Origin: Microbacterium oxydans
GTDB taxonomy: Bacteria; Actinomycetota; Actinomycetes; Actinomycetales; Microbacteriaceae
Direction of reading: 5' to 3'
NCBI RefSeq assembly: GCF_000956525.1
Contig: NZ_JYIW01000020.1
Span: 115,754-179,753 of the forward strand
DNA: 64,000 nt
Shown piece after piece: positions 1-8,603 of the stretch. Below the pieces are notes generated by a model, which had not been told where the DNA came from, made no database searches, and saw nothing but the letters and a program-made list of their open reading frames with translations. The position numbers were made by a program, and so were the translations under genes. Within the stretch, counting starts at the first letter, position 1, and each line of letters opens with the position of its first letter.

Positions 1-1
1 C

Positions 2-208
2 ATCACCGGAGCGAACCTCTTCACCGAGCCGTACCTGCTCACGAACGGCGGTGGCCCTGACGGTGCCTCCTCCACACCGGTGCTGCTCATCTACCAGCTG
101 GGCATCCAGCAGCAGAACCCCGACACGGCTGCGGCGATCGGCATGATCCTCGTGGTCCTGGTCGGGATGCTGTCGCTGGCGGCCAACCGAGCGACACGGG
201 AGCGATGA
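2..208 (+). CDS. Sugar ABC transporter permease, C-terminal fragment
   Basis: The gene runs in from the left edge. Only about 68 codons remain. They read as the end of a MalF/UgpA-type permease: a loop with TNGGGPDGAS, a form of the conserved TxGGPxxxT stretch that precedes the last helix, then a hydrophobic helix (IGMILVVLVGMLSLAA) and a short basic tail. The TGA stop overlaps the ATG of the next permease (ATGATG), so the two membrane subunits are translationally coupled. Substrate cannot be read from this piece; the GH130 gene downstream suggests mannose-containing oligosaccharides. Confidence 0.85.
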   Translation: MTGANLFTEPYLLTNGGGPDGASSTPVLLIYQLGIQQQNPDTAAAIGMILVVLVGMLSLAANRATRER

Positions 209-1047
209 TGAAACGCACCAGCAGAGCCCCGCGCATCCTGAGCATCATCCTGCTCACGGTCGCGGCGATCGGATTCGCCTTCCCGTTCTACTTCATGATC
301 GTCGGCGCCTTCCAGGCGAGCCCGACCAACTCCCCGGACGAGCTGTTCCCGACGAGCGGGTGGACGGTCGACAACTTCATCGCGATCGACTCGCGCATCG
401 ACCTGGTCGGCTCGCTGCTGAACTCGTTGATCTTCACGGCCGGCGTGCTGCTCGGCACGATCGTGTTCGGCCTGCTGGCCGGCTATGCGATCGCACGGCT
501 CGACTTCCGCGGCCGCGGCGTGATCTGGGTGCTGATGCTGCTCGTGCAGATGGTGCCGTTCCAGCTGCTGATGATCCCGCTGTACGTGCAGATCACCCGC
601 AACTACGGTCTCGGCGACTCGTACCTCGGAATGATCCTGCCGTTCCTCATCAACACCACAGCCGTGTTCATCTTCGTGCAGTTCTTCAAGGCGCTGCCGG
701 TGGAGATCTTCGAGGCAGCCCGCATCGATGGCGCCGGCGAGATCCGCCTGCTCACCTCGGTCGCGATCCCGTTGATCCGTCCGGTGCTGGTGACGGTGGT
801 GCTGGTGACGTTCATCGGGCCGTGGAACGAGTTCCTGTGGCCCTTCCTGATCACGAAGGATGCCTCGCTGCAGCCGCTCGCCGTGTCGCTGGCGAACTAC
901 ATCTCCAACGTGGCGCAGTCCACGGCCAACCCGAACGGTGCGATCCTCGCCGGCGCCACGGCGCTCGCGTTCCCGGTCGTCATCCTGTTCGTCGTCTTCC
1001 AGCGCTTCTTCAAGGCCACCGACCTCGGCGCAGCCGTCAAGGGCTGA
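205..1047 (+). CDS. Carbohydrate ABC transporter permease (MalG type)
   Basis: A 280-residue inner-membrane permease of the CUT1 sugar-importer family. It has about six hydrophobic segments. The cytoplasmic EAA loop EAARIDGAGEIRLLTSVAIP (about residues 172-191), which docks the ATPase, is intact. It ends in the typical AAVKG tail. The start at 205 overlaps the upstream permease stop; 208 is an alternative in-frame ATG. It partners the partial permease before it. No ATPase gene is adjacent, which is usual for actinobacterial CUT1 systems that share one MsmK-like ATPase. The following GH130 gene is only 29 nt away and is probably in the same operon. Confidence 0.93.
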   Translation: MMKRTSRAPRILSIILLTVAAIGFAFPFYFMIVGAFQASPTNSPDELFPTSGWTVDNFIAIDSRIDLVGSLLNSLIFTAGVLLGTIVFGLLAGYAIARLDFRGRGVIWVLMLLVQMVPFQLLMIPLYVQITRNYGLGDSYLGMILPFLINTTAVFIFVQFFKALPVEIFEAARIDGAGEIRLLTSVAIPLIRPVLVTVVLVTFIGPWNEFLWPFLITKDASLQPLAVSLANYISNVAQSTANPNGAILAGATALAFPVVILFVVFQRFFKATDLGAAVKG

Positions 1048-1076
1048 TCGCACCCGTCTCACCAGAAAGGGCATCC

Positions 1077-2075
1077 ATGTTCACCGGAGCATCCTTCCCG
1101 CTCGGACCGTTCACCCCGTACGAGGGAAACCCCATCCTGCGTCCTCGCGGCGCCAGCTGGGAGTCAGCCAACCTCTACAACCCGGCGGCCATCGTCGACG
1201 GCGACGAGGTCGTGCTGCTCTACCGGGCGCACGCCGACGACATCATCTCCCACATCGGGCTCGCCCGATCGAAGGACGGCGTGACCTTCACCCGCGAGGA
1301 CGCGCCGATCCTCTCGCCGTCCGAGGACTACGAGACCTACGGCTGCGAAGACCCCCGCATCGCGTTGATCGACGGCACCTACTACCTCACCTACACGGGC
1401 TGGGATCGCCGCAGCGCGCAGCTGTGCCTCGCGACCTCGACCGACCTGCGCACCTGGACCAAGCACGGGCCGCTGTTCGACGACTTCGACACCTTCAAGA
1501 CCATGGACCCTCGCGGGTTCAACTGGTCGAAGGCCGGCGTCATCGTGCCGCAGCGGATGCACGGGAAGTGGTGGATGTACTTCGGTGAGGGCGCCATCTA
1601 CTGGGCCACCAGCGACGACCTGATCCACTGGACGCCGGGCACGCCCGACACCGAGCCGATGTACTCGCCGACGCCAGGCACCTGGGATGAGGCGCTCGTC
1701 GAGATCGGCACCTCGCCGGTCGTGACCGACAACGGGCTGCTGCTCTTCCTGACCAACGGAGCGACCAGGATCGTGCACGACGACGGCACGGTCGATGTCG
1801 ACTACCGCTGCGGCCAGATCGCGATCGACCCGGACGAGCCGACGAAGGTCATCGCCCGCCTGCAGGAACCGTGGCTGCGTCCGCAGACGTTCGAGGACAT
1901 GCACGGCCTCGTCTCGAACGTCACCTTCGTGGAGGGGCTCGTGAAGTTCCACGGCACGTGGTTCGCGTACTACGGGCAGTCCGACACCACGCTGGCGGTC
2001 GCGATCCACGATCCGGCCGAGCCATGGGGCCGTGCGTTGCGCACGACCGATTCCCTCGCGGATGCCGGGGAGTGA
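1077..2075 (+). CDS. GH130 family glycosidase/phosphorylase (beta-mannoside phosphorylase-like)
   Basis: A 332-residue cytoplasmic protein without signal peptide, the usual length for glycoside hydrolase family 130. It has the five-bladed propeller features of that family: NLYNPAAI near the N-terminus, YGCEDPRI at about residue 90, repeated W/D motifs (DLRTWTKHG, DLIHWTPG) and a conserved MDPRGFNWSK segment. Family members phosphorolyse or hydrolyse beta-mannosides. A phosphorylase next to an importer would conserve energy by making mannose 1-phosphate. The ATG at 1077 follows AGAAAGGG. Exact linkage specificity cannot be read from the sequence. Confidence 0.88.
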   Translation: MFTGASFPLGPFTPYEGNPILRPRGASWESANLYNPAAIVDGDEVVLLYRAHADDIISHIGLARSKDGVTFTREDAPILSPSEDYETYGCEDPRIALIDGTYYLTYTGWDRRSAQLCLATSTDLRTWTKHGPLFDDFDTFKTMDPRGFNWSKAGVIVPQRMHGKWWMYFGEGAIYWATSDDLIHWTPGTPDTEPMYSPTPGTWDEALVEIGTSPVVTDNGLLLFLTNGATRIVHDDGTVDVDYRCGQIAIDPDEPTKVIARLQEPWLRPQTFEDMHGLVSNVTFVEGLVKFHGTWFAYYGQSDTTLAVAIHDPAEPWGRALRTTDSLADAGE

Positions 2076-2079
2076 CGCC

Positions 2080-4107
2080 ATGGACACCTCACGGCGCACC
2101 TTCCTGACGCTCGCGGCGACGGCATCCGCCATCGCGCTGCTCCCGGTGGAGGCCGCGGTCGGCGCGACCACAGCCCAGGGCACGGCTGGATCACTCCCCC
2201 TCGAGGCCGATCGCCGGCGGCGACTGACGAACCTCGCACACCTGCGGTTCCTGTTGGCTGAGGTCCCGGTCGCAGCCGCCGACACGCACACGACCTTCGG
2301 CATCGACGCGAAGCCGACCGTGCTCGCACCGTGGACCTACGCCGACACCGACGGCGCAGGCGGCTACCGCCCGGTCGGCGGCGGCACCCGCGATGCCGTC
2401 ACGGGGTATTGGACGCAGGGCGCGTACAACGCCGACGACATCGCGAGGGCAGCGATCGTGTTCCTGCGCGAGTGGAAGGCGACCGGCGACGCGCAGACCC
2501 GCGACGAGGCACGCGAGGTGCTGCGCTCGCTCGCATTCCTGCAGACGACGTCCGGTCCGAATGCCGGCCGCGTCGTGCTGTGGCAGCAGGAGGACGGCAC
2601 ACTGAACCCGAGCGCGATCCCGGTCGAGCTGCCCGATCCTTCGGATTCTGCCGAGTCGTATTGGCTCGCCCGGTCGGTCTGGGCCTTCGGCGAGGGCTAC
2701 GCCGCGTTCCGTCAGGAGGATGCCGAGTTCGCGGCGTTCCTGCTCGCACGGCTGCACCTGTGCCTCGATGCCCTCGGCCGCGAATCGCTGTCGCGCGCCG
2801 GGCAGTGGGTGCGGAGCGACGGCTGCAGGCTGCCGGCCTGGCTCATCGCCGGTGGAGCGGATGCCACAGCCGAAGCCATGCTCGGGCTCGCCGCCGCGAC
2901 CGAAGCCGGCGACGCCCGCAGTCGGAGCGCGCTGCAGACCTACGGCGAGGGTGTCGCGGCGATGGCGACCGACCCGTCGAAGGGCTGGCCGTTCGGGGCC
3001 GTGCTGCCGTGGACCGGCTCGCTCGGCTTCTGGCATGCCTGGGGGGCCGCCGCACCCGAAGCATTGGCGCGGGGCGGCGCGGTGCTCCGTCGGCGCGACT
3101 GGACGGCCGCTGCCATGGCGGACGCCGGACGCTTCACGCCGCAGGTGCTCGCCTCGGGTGGACCGCACAACGCCTGGGCGCCGATCCCGGCCGAGGCGCA
3201 GATCGCGTACGGCGCGCACGGGCGCGTCGCCGGCGCGGTCGCGGCGGGCGGCGAGGGCCACCGCGTGCTCGCAGGCCTCGCCGCCGGCTGGTTCTTCGGC
3301 GCGAACACTGCCGGGATTCCGGTGTACGACCCGGCCACCGGTGTGACCTTCGACGGCGTCGAGACCGACGGACGCGTGAACCGGAACTCGGGTGCGGAGT
3401 CGACGATCCACGGCCTGCTCGCGATGCAGCTGCTGGACGCGAACCGCGACATCGCCGAGCTCGCGACCTCGATCACCGGACTCACCTCGTTCTCCGGACT
3501 GCGCGTGCTCGAAGCCGAGGCGGCACGGCGTTCACCGGGGGCCGTCGTCGAGACGCCGTCGAACGGCGCCTGGATCGGCGAGGGCAACCTCTCCGGCGGG
3601 TCGTACGTGCGGCTCGCCCGCGGCGAGTGGGTCGAGTTCGACGTGACGGAGGCCGGCGGCATCCTGCACGGTCTCGTCTGGCGGCAGGCGGCGGATGCCG
3701 GTGACGCGGTGTGGGAGGTCTTCAGGGGGCGACGGAAGGTGTGGAGCACGAAGACACCGGCCGGCGGTGCGGGTGACCGCGGCCTGACCGAGGCGGACGG
3801 GATGCTGGTGCCGCAGCTGCTCGGCGGCGACCTGCCGGCCGAGGCCGTCACCGTGCGCTGCACGAGCCGCGGCGATGTGCGCCTCGACGCGCTGGTCATC
3901 CAGCCGCGGATCGTGAACGCCGTGTACTCGACGACCAGGGGTGCGGCGGTGCTGTATGCCAACGGTGCCCGCGGGGACGAGCGGGTCGCGGCGCTCGCGC
4001 CGGGGTCGGGTCGGTCCTACGACGCGGACGGATCGCACCGCGGCCAGGCCGTGCAGGGCGGGAAGGTGCGCGTGCGCGGAGGCGGGTTCACGATCACCCG
4101 GGGCTGA
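2080..4107 (+). CDS. Tat-exported putative six-hairpin glycosidase-like protein
   Basis: A 675-residue protein. The ATG at 2080, 4 nt after the GH130 stop, begins a twin-arginine signal peptide (MDTSRRTFL, then a hydrophobic stretch ending near VGA), so it is exported folded. The body is rich in helices and in W/G/Y motifs (YWTQGAYNADDIARAAI, AESYWLARSVWAFGEGY, STIHGLLAMQLLD), recalling (alpha/alpha)6-barrel glycosidases. The C-terminal 180 residues look beta-rich (GGSYVRLARGEWVEFDV), possibly a carbohydrate-binding domain. I do not recognise a named family. Position in a mannoside import operon suggests it trims extracellular polysaccharide or glycan. Confidence 0.65.
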   Translation: MDTSRRTFLTLAATASAIALLPVEAAVGATTAQGTAGSLPLEADRRRRLTNLAHLRFLLAEVPVAAADTHTTFGIDAKPTVLAPWTYADTDGAGGYRPVGGGTRDAVTGYWTQGAYNADDIARAAIVFLREWKATGDAQTRDEAREVLRSLAFLQTTSGPNAGRVVLWQQEDGTLNPSAIPVELPDPSDSAESYWLARSVWAFGEGYAAFRQEDAEFAAFLLARLHLCLDALGRESLSRAGQWVRSDGCRLPAWLIAGGADATAEAMLGLAAATEAGDARSRSALQTYGEGVAAMATDPSKGWPFGAVLPWTGSLGFWHAWGAAAPEALARGGAVLRRRDWTAAAMADAGRFTPQVLASGGPHNAWAPIPAEAQIAYGAHGRVAGAVAAGGEGHRVLAGLAAGWFFGANTAGIPVYDPATGVTFDGVETDGRVNRNSGAESTIHGLLAMQLLDANRDIAELATSITGLTSFSGLRVLEAEAARRSPGAVVETPSNGAWIGEGNLSGGSYVRLARGEWVEFDVTEAGGILHGLVWRQAADAGDAVWEVFRGRRKVWSTKTPAGGAGDRGLTEADGMLVPQLLGGDLPAEAVTVRCTSRGDVRLDALVIQPRIVNAVYSTTRGAAVLYANGARGDERVAALAPGSGRSYDADGSHRGQAVQGGKVRVRGGGFTITRG

Positions 4108-4121
4108 GGCGGGCAGGCGTG

Positions 4122-4144
4122 TTGTTTTGAGTTATTCAAAATAA
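4122..4144. promoter_or_regulatory. FurA-type operator, site 1
   Basis: TTTTGA-N5-TCAAAA (4125-4141) is a perfect inverted repeat, extended on both sides by TTG/TAA to a 23-bp near-palindrome. The same pattern recurs at 4164-4192 and 4855-4877. The last copy sits on the furA promoter, so all three are likely sites for the FurA protein encoded here. Confidence 0.7.
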
Positions 4145-4163
4145 ATCGGTACGGTGGGGACTC

Positions 4164-4192
4164 GGCTTGTTTATAGTCATTCAAAACAAGCC
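4164..4192 (+). promoter_or_regulatory. FurA-type operator, site 2, with candidate -10
   Basis: GGCTTGTTT (4164-4172) and AAACAAGCC (4184-4192) are perfect 9-bp inverted arms around an 11-bp centre. The site contains TATAGT (4172-4177), a good -10 hexamer for the small two-gene operon starting at 4223. Repressor bound here would block polymerase. The 23-bp core matches site 1 at all but a few positions. Confidence 0.65.
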
Positions 4193-4222
4193 GGTCCACT
4201 CCGACGAGACGAGACAACACAG

Positions 4223-4507
4223 ATGAAGAAGCTTCTCGGCGCCCTCCGGCGCCCCGTGAGCCCCGACCTCATGCAGCACTCCATCGGCCGAGGCGCCCAG
4301 GAGGACATCATCCGAGCGGCGCTGGCGCGGATCGACGGCGCACCTGCTCCTGACCGCGGTTCGATGCAGGCCGCGATGAGCAACGAGACCCAGGTCAGAC
4401 TGGCCCACGACGTCATCCGGGAACACCTGGATGCACGCGGGCTCTCGACCACCGCAGACTGGGCGCGGGCACGCGTCGCGGCCGACACCGACGGGCAGCA
4501 CGCATGA
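4223..4507 (+). CDS. Small hypothetical protein in FurA-linked operon
   Basis: A 94-residue protein starting MKKLLGALRRPVSPDLMQHS. No signal peptide, membrane helix or metal motif is visible; it is mostly helical and charged. The chosen ATG lies 31 nt after operator site 2; an upstream in-frame start would lie before the operator and is unlikely. The ribosome-binding site is weak. It overlaps the next gene by ATGA and so is translationally coupled to it. I do not recognise the family. Its place between FurA-type operators suggests induction under peroxide or iron stress. Confidence 0.6.
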   Translation: MKKLLGALRRPVSPDLMQHSIGRGAQEDIIRAALARIDGAPAPDRGSMQAAMSNETQVRLAHDVIREHLDARGLSTTADWARARVAADTDGQHA

Positions 4508-4863
4508 CGCGCGAACCGACTGCGCGACCCGCCGCCCCGGAGCATGAATCGCGCTCGGTACAGAGAGTCAGGTCGACCGACATGCGCACAGCGATGCCTG
4601 GGCGCACGCCCGATGGCGCGTATGTCGCGCGGGTCTTCTCGCCAGGCCTGGGGAACCCGGCATTCTTCGTCGGAGTGCGGCACCACGGCGGCGCTCCGGA
4701 CGAACTCGCCATGGAGTACACCATCGGCACCGAGGCCCATCAGCGCAGGTGGCGCCTGCGAACACGGCGCACTGCGTCGGAGATCTTCGACTACGAGCTC
4801 GTCGAAGACAGCTCCTCCGCCGGTTACGTATCGGGACGCCCCCGAGTTCCCGAATTCATTTGA
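4504..4863 (+). CDS. Hypothetical protein, second gene of FurA-linked operon
   Basis: A 119-residue protein with an Arg-rich first third and a core (DGAYVARVFSPGLGNPAFFVGVRHHGG, then AMEYTIGTEAHQRRWRLRTRR) that looks like a small beta-rich domain. No signal peptide, helix or known motif. The ATG overlaps the preceding stop, and its own TGA (4861-4863) lies inside the third operator in front of furA. Function unknown. It could be a peroxide-response accessory protein by context only. Confidence 0.55.
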   Translation: MTREPTARPAAPEHESRSVQRVRSTDMRTAMPGRTPDGAYVARVFSPGLGNPAFFVGVRHHGGAPDELAMEYTIGTEAHQRRWRLRTRRTASEIFDYELVEDSSSAGYVSGRPRVPEFI

Positions 4864-4887
4864 GTTACTCAAAACAACGTGTAGGGT
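4855..4887 (+). promoter_or_regulatory. furA promoter with overlapping operator site 3
   Basis: TTTGAGTTACTCAAA (4859-4873) is a perfect 15-bp palindrome. Its left arm coincides with a -35 position relative to TAGGGT (4882-4887), a TANNNT-type -10. From the -10 to the furA ATG (4895) is 7 nt, so the transcript is predicted to start at or next to the ATG (leaderless), as reported for mycobacterial furA. Binding would give direct autorepression. Confidence 0.65.
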
Positions 4888-4894
4888 CGAAGCC

Positions 4895-5317
4895 ATGGAG
4901 ACAGCACTCGACATGACGCTTCGGCAGGCGGGCCTTCGGGCGACCGCAGGCCGTGTCGCCGTGCTCGACGCGCTCGACTCCATGGCCCACACCGATGCCG
5001 AGCGGGTCTTCCGCGAGGTGTCGGCTGTGCTTCCGACCACGTCGATCCAGTCGGTGCACAACATCCTCGCGGACCTGACGACGGCGGGCCTCATCCGCCG
5101 GATCGAACCGGCAGGTTCCGCAGCCCTCTATGAGCGGCGCACCGGCGACAACCACCACCACGTCGTCTGCACCTCCTGCGGTGCGGTCGGCGATGTGGAC
5201 TGCGTCACCGGCGAGGCGCCGTGCCTCACTCCGTCCGACGCGGGCGGATTCACCGTCCAGACAGCCGAAGTCACCTTCTGGGGCCTGTGCCCCAGTTGCC
5301 AGAACGCCGCGCTCTAG
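4895..5317 (+). CDS. furA: Fur-family peroxide/iron-responsive repressor FurA
   Basis: A 140-residue Fur/PerR-family repressor. An N-terminal winged helix ([20 protein letters not shown] ... [23 protein letters not shown]) is followed by a dimerisation domain with the regulatory histidine cluster [20 protein letters not shown] and a second CPSC pair near the C-terminus, giving two CxxC zinc motifs. It lies 70 nt before a catalase gene in the same direction, the standard FurA-catalase arrangement in which FurA represses both until oxidised by peroxide. The operator palindrome overlaps its promoter. Confidence 0.93.
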   Translation: METALDMTLRQAGLRATAGRVAVLDALDSMAHTDAERVFREVSAVLPTTSIQSVHNILADLTTAGLIRRIEPAGSAALYERRTGDNHHHVVCTSCGAVGDVDCVTGEAPCLTPSDAGGFTVQTAEVTFWGLCPSCQNAAL

Positions 5318-5387
5318 TCGACGCCGCACCCCGTCTCGCCGTGAGACAGGGCTGTTCGCCGACCCTGCGCGCAGAAGGAGAACCATC

Positions 5388-6851
5388 ATGACCAAACCTG
5401 CCACGACAACCCAGACCGGCACGCCGGCACCGAGCGACGCCCACTCGCTCACGGTCGGCGCCGACGGCCCCACCGTCCTGCACGATCGCTATCTCGTCGA
5501 GAAGCTCGCCTCGTTCAACCGCGAGCGCGTGCCGGAGCGCAACCCGCACGCCAAGGGCGGCGGAGCGTTCGGCGAGTTCGTCGTCACGGAAGACGTCTCG
5601 GCGTACACGCGTGCTGCGGTGTTCCAGCCCGGCGCGACGAGCGAGACGCTGATCCGCTTCTCGTCGGTCGCCGGTGAGCAGGGCTCTCCCGACACCTGGC
5701 GCGATGTGCGCGGATTCTCGCTGCGCTTCTACACGAGCGAGGGCAACCTCGACATCGTCGGCAACAACACCCCGACCTTCTTCCTGCGCGACGCCATGAA
5801 GTTCCCCGACTTCATCCACTCGCAGAAGCGCCTCGGCGACTCCGGCCTGCGCGACGCCGACATGCAGTGGGACTTCTGGACGCTCTCGCCCGAGACCGCC
5901 CACCAGGTCACCTACCTCATGGGCGACCGCGGCCTGCCTCGCAGCTGGCGGCACATGAACGGCTACGGCTCGCACACCTACCAGTGGGTCAACGCGGCCG
6001 GCGAGCGCTTCTGGGTGCAGTACCACTTCCTCTCCCAGCAGGGCGTCGAGGCGATGAGCGCGGCCGAGGCCGAGCAGCTGGCCGGATCCGATGCCGACCA
6101 CTACCGCCGCGACCTGTTCGACGCGATCGCCCGCGGTGACCACCCCGCATGGGACGTGTACGTGCAGATCATGCCGTACGAGGAGGCGAAGGACTACCGC
6201 TTCAACCCGTTCGACCTCACGAAGACCTGGTCGAAGAAGGACTACCCACGCATAAAGGTCGGCACGTTCACGCTGAACCGCAACCCGCAGAACTTCTTCG
6301 CCGAGATCGAGCAGGCGGCGTTCTCGCCAGGGAACCAGGTGCCCGGCACCGGCATCTCGCCGGACAAGATGCTGATGGCGCGGGTCTTCTCGTACTCCGA
6401 CGCACAGCGGTACCGCATCGGCGCGAACTACAACCAGCTGCCGGTCAACCAGCCGCATGGGGCCGAGGTGCGCAACTACATGCACGAAGGCCAGATGCGG
6501 TACCAGTCCAACCCGGCCGAGCACCGCACCTACACGCCGAACTCCTACGGCGCTGCCGGTGGGCCGGAGGCCGATCCGCAGGCCGGCATCGAGGCGAGCT
6601 GGGAGTCCGACGGCGAGCTGATGCGTTCGGCGGCGACCCTGCACCTCGACGACGACGACTTCGGCCAGGCCGGAACGCTCTACCGCACGGTCTTCGACGA
6701 CGAGCAGCGCGCCCGATTCCTCGAGACGCTGACCGGCCAGGGCCGCGGGATCACCGTCGACGTCATCCGCGAGAACTTCTTCCAGTACTGGACGAACGTG
6801 GATGCCGCGCTCGGTGAAGCCCTGCGCCGGACGGTGCCGGCCGCCGTCTGA
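5388..6851 (+). CDS. katA: Monofunctional heme catalase
   Basis: A 487-residue small-subunit (clade 3-like) catalase that converts hydrogen peroxide to water and oxygen in the cytoplasm. The active-site histidine lies in NPHAKGGG (about residue 54), the distal asparagine in [10 protein letters not shown] (about 127), and the heme-ligating tyrosine in [14 protein letters not shown] (about 336). Length is standard for the class. The ATG at 5388 has a strong AGAAGGAG site. It is probably co-transcribed with furA and derepressed by peroxide. A strong hairpin follows the stop. Confidence 0.96.
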   Translation: MTKPATTTQTGTPAPSDAHSLTVGADGPTVLHDRYLVEKLASFNRERVPERNPHAKGGGAFGEFVVTEDVSAYTRAAVFQPGATSETLIRFSSVAGEQGSPDTWRDVRGFSLRFYTSEGNLDIVGNNTPTFFLRDAMKFPDFIHSQKRLGDSGLRDADMQWDFWTLSPETAHQVTYLMGDRGLPRSWRHMNGYGSHTYQWVNAAGERFWVQYHFLSQQGVEAMSAAEAEQLAGSDADHYRRDLFDAIARGDHPAWDVYVQIMPYEEAKDYRFNPFDLTKTWSKKDYPRIKVGTFTLNRNPQNFFAEIEQAAFSPGNQVPGTGISPDKMLMARVFSYSDAQRYRIGANYNQLPVNQPHGAEVRNYMHEGQMRYQSNPAEHRTYTPNSYGAAGGPEADPQAGIEASWESDGELMRSAATLHLDDDDFGQAGTLYRTVFDDEQRARFLETLTGQGRGITVDVIRENFFQYWTNVDAALGEALRRTVPAAV

Positions 6852-6868
6852 CACGACAGACACACACG

Positions 6869-6900
6869 GAAGAGCGGATGCCGATCGGCATCCGCTCTTC
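6869..6900 (+). terminator. Hairpin after catalase gene
   Basis: A perfect 32-bp palindrome, with arms reading GAAGAGCGGATGCC and a central GATC, begins 17 nt after the katA stop. It is GC-rich with no long T-run, as is common for actinobacterial terminators. Confidence 0.75.
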
Positions 6901-7043
6901 TGCGTCCCGGGACCCGTCTCGGGAGGAGTTTTCGCTCTCGGGAGCAACCTGGGGCAGAAAGCATCCTCCCGACGAAGAGAACTCCTCCGCAAAGAGAGGG
7001 CCAGAATGGATGCGTGGCTGTTCCCCTCTCAGACCTGACCAGC

Positions 7044-7814
7044 ATGCCCGAACCGCAGCAGGTGTACGCGGCCGACGGCACCCGACTCGCGACCTATACG
7101 TGGGGAGAGCTCGATGCTCCCGTCGTGGTCGCCGTGCACGGCTTCGCGTCGAACGCACGCGACAACTGGGTGCTCACCGGCTGGGTGCGCGAGCTCACGC
7201 GCGCCGGCTATCGGGTGCTCGCGATCGATCAGCGCGGCCACGGACACAGCGAGAAACCGCATCAGCCGGAGGACTACCGCATCCGCACGCTCGCGACCGA
7301 TGTCGAGACCGTCATGGACACGTACCTCGTCGACGATGCGTTCTACCTCGGCTACTCCCTCGGCGCCCGGGTCGGCTGGGAGGTCGTGCGCGATCTGCCG
7401 CAGCGCATCGGCCGCGCGGTGCTGGGAGGCGTGCCCGACGGCATCCCGCTCGCCAGACTCGACCTCGAGCAGGTGCGGGCCTACATCGCCGACGGCACCC
7501 CGGTCAGCGACCAGACCACCCAGAACTACATCGCCCTGACCGAGCGCGTGCCAGGCAACGATCTGCGCGCGCTGGTCGCGCTCGCTGAGGGCATGCGGGC
7601 ATCCGGCACGATCGACCCCGACCCCGCGGATGCCCCCACCCGCGCGATCCTGTTCGCGACCGGCTCGAAGGACGCGATCATCGAGGGCTCGCGGGCGCTG
7701 GCATCCGCGGCTCCGGATGCACGCTTCTTCGAGATCCCGAACCGCAACCACTTCAATGCGCCGGGCTCGCGCGACTTCAAGGAAGCCGCGGTCGCGTTCC
7801 TCGCCGAGGGCTGA
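7044..7814 (+). CDS. Alpha/beta-fold hydrolase
   Basis: A 256-residue alpha/beta hydrolase. The oxyanion region is VVAVHGFASNARDNW, followed by the IDQRGHGHSEKP loop. The nucleophile elbow is LGYSLGARVGW, with Ser as nucleophile; a late Asp is in TGSKDAI and the catalytic His in NRNHFNAPG. The start at 7044 (MPEPQQVYAADG) fits homologous N-termini. An in-frame GTG at 7014 is the alternative and lies nearer an AGAGAGGG sequence, which instead seems spaced for a 10-codon mini-frame at 7006. Substrate unknown; esterase or peroxidase-like activity is possible. Confidence 0.85.
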   Translation: MPEPQQVYAADGTRLATYTWGELDAPVVVAVHGFASNARDNWVLTGWVRELTRAGYRVLAIDQRGHGHSEKPHQPEDYRIRTLATDVETVMDTYLVDDAFYLGYSLGARVGWEVVRDLPQRIGRAVLGGVPDGIPLARLDLEQVRAYIADGTPVSDQTTQNYIALTERVPGNDLRALVALAEGMRASGTIDPDPADAPTRAILFATGSKDAIIEGSRALASAAPDARFFEIPNRNHFNAPGSRDFKEAAVAFLAEG

Positions 7815-7821
7815 CGCGGCC

Positions 7822-8052
7822 CTTGGGTTGCTGAGCCCGTCGAAGCATCGGGACCCAACCCGTGGGTTGCCGAGCCTGTCGAAGCACCCCGCCGCGCCCA
7901 CTGGGTTGCTGAGCCCGTCGAAGCACCCCGCCCTTCGACAAGCTCAGGGACCCAACCCGTGGGTTGCTGAGCCTGTCGAAGCACCCGACCCTTCGACAAG
8001 CTCAGGGACCCAACCGTGGGTTGCTGAGCCTGTCGAAGCCCAGGGACCCGGC
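7822..8052. repeat. Cluster of seven short dispersed palindromic repeats
   Basis: Seven copies of a unit of about 25-30 bp, in both orientations: GGGTTGCTGAGCCTGTCGAAGCA and its complement-type CCCTTCGACAAGCTCAGGGA. They fill the space between two convergent genes. The same unit occurs at 15501-15600 and 45955-45981. The opposed copies can pair and may also act as a bidirectional terminator. Confidence 0.85.
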
Positions 8053-8057
8053 GGGTG

Positions 8058-8603
8058 TCAGACGGCGGTGCTCTCCGCGCGCTTCGGCAGCACCCAACCC
8101 GCACGCGAGAAGTGGCACGTGTACCCGTTGGGGTACTTGATCAGGTAGTCCTGGTGCTCTTCCTCGGCCTGCCAGAACGGGCCCTCGGGCTCGATCGTGG
8201 TGACGGCCTTGCCCGGCCACAGACCCGATGCGTCGACGTCGGCGATCGTGTCGCGCGCCACGGTCTCCTGCTCGGGGCTGAGCGGGAAGATCGCGGAACG
8301 GTAGCTCGAACCGCGGTCGTTGCCCTGACGGTCCTTGGTGGACGGGTCGTGGATCTGGAAGAAGAACGCGAGGATGTCGCGGTACGTCGTCTTCGCAGGG
8401 TCGAACACGATCTCGACCGCCTCCGCGTGGCCAGGGTGGTTCCGGTACGTGGCGTGGTCGTTCGAGCCGCCGGTGTAGCCGACTCGGGTGTCGAGCACGC
8501 CGGGCTGGCGGCGGATCAGGTCTTCCATGCCCCAGAAGCATCCGCCGGCGAGCACTGCGGTCTCGGTTCCGGGGGTGCGGGTGATGGTTCCGGTGTCGGT
8601 CAT
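8058..8603 (-). CDS. msrA: Peptide-methionine (S)-S-oxide reductase MsrA
   Basis: A 181-residue methionine sulfoxide reductase acting on the S epimer. The catalytic cysteine is in [10 protein letters not shown] (Cys22), and the recycling cysteine in [11 protein letters not shown] near the C-terminus. [24 protein letters not shown] and [22 protein letters not shown] are textbook family blocks. The ATG at 8603 overlaps the msrB stop by ATGA, so both enzymes are made from one transcript and repair both sulfoxide epimers. It sits two genes from catalase, consistent with oxidative-stress defence. Confidence 0.96.
   Translation of the reverse strand: MTDTGTITRTPGTETAVLAGGCFWGMEDLIRRQPGVLDTRVGYTGGSNDHATYRNHPGHAEAVEIVFDPAKTTYRDILAFFFQIHDPSTKDRQGNDRGSSYRSAIFPLSPEQETVARDTIADVDASGLWPGKAVTTIEPEGPFWQAEEEHQDYLIKYPNGYTCHFSRAGWVLPKRAESTAV

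Noticed and set aside
5271..6992. 573-codon minus-strand open frame opposite catalase
   Set aside because: Antisense shadow of katA; no ribosome-binding site, no motifs, and low-complexity Arg/Val composition.
7006..7038. Ten-codon leader frame before the alpha/beta hydrolase
   Set aside because: The ATG has a well-spaced AGAGAGGG, but a 10-residue peptide cannot be supported as a gene; it is kept only as a remark on start choice.
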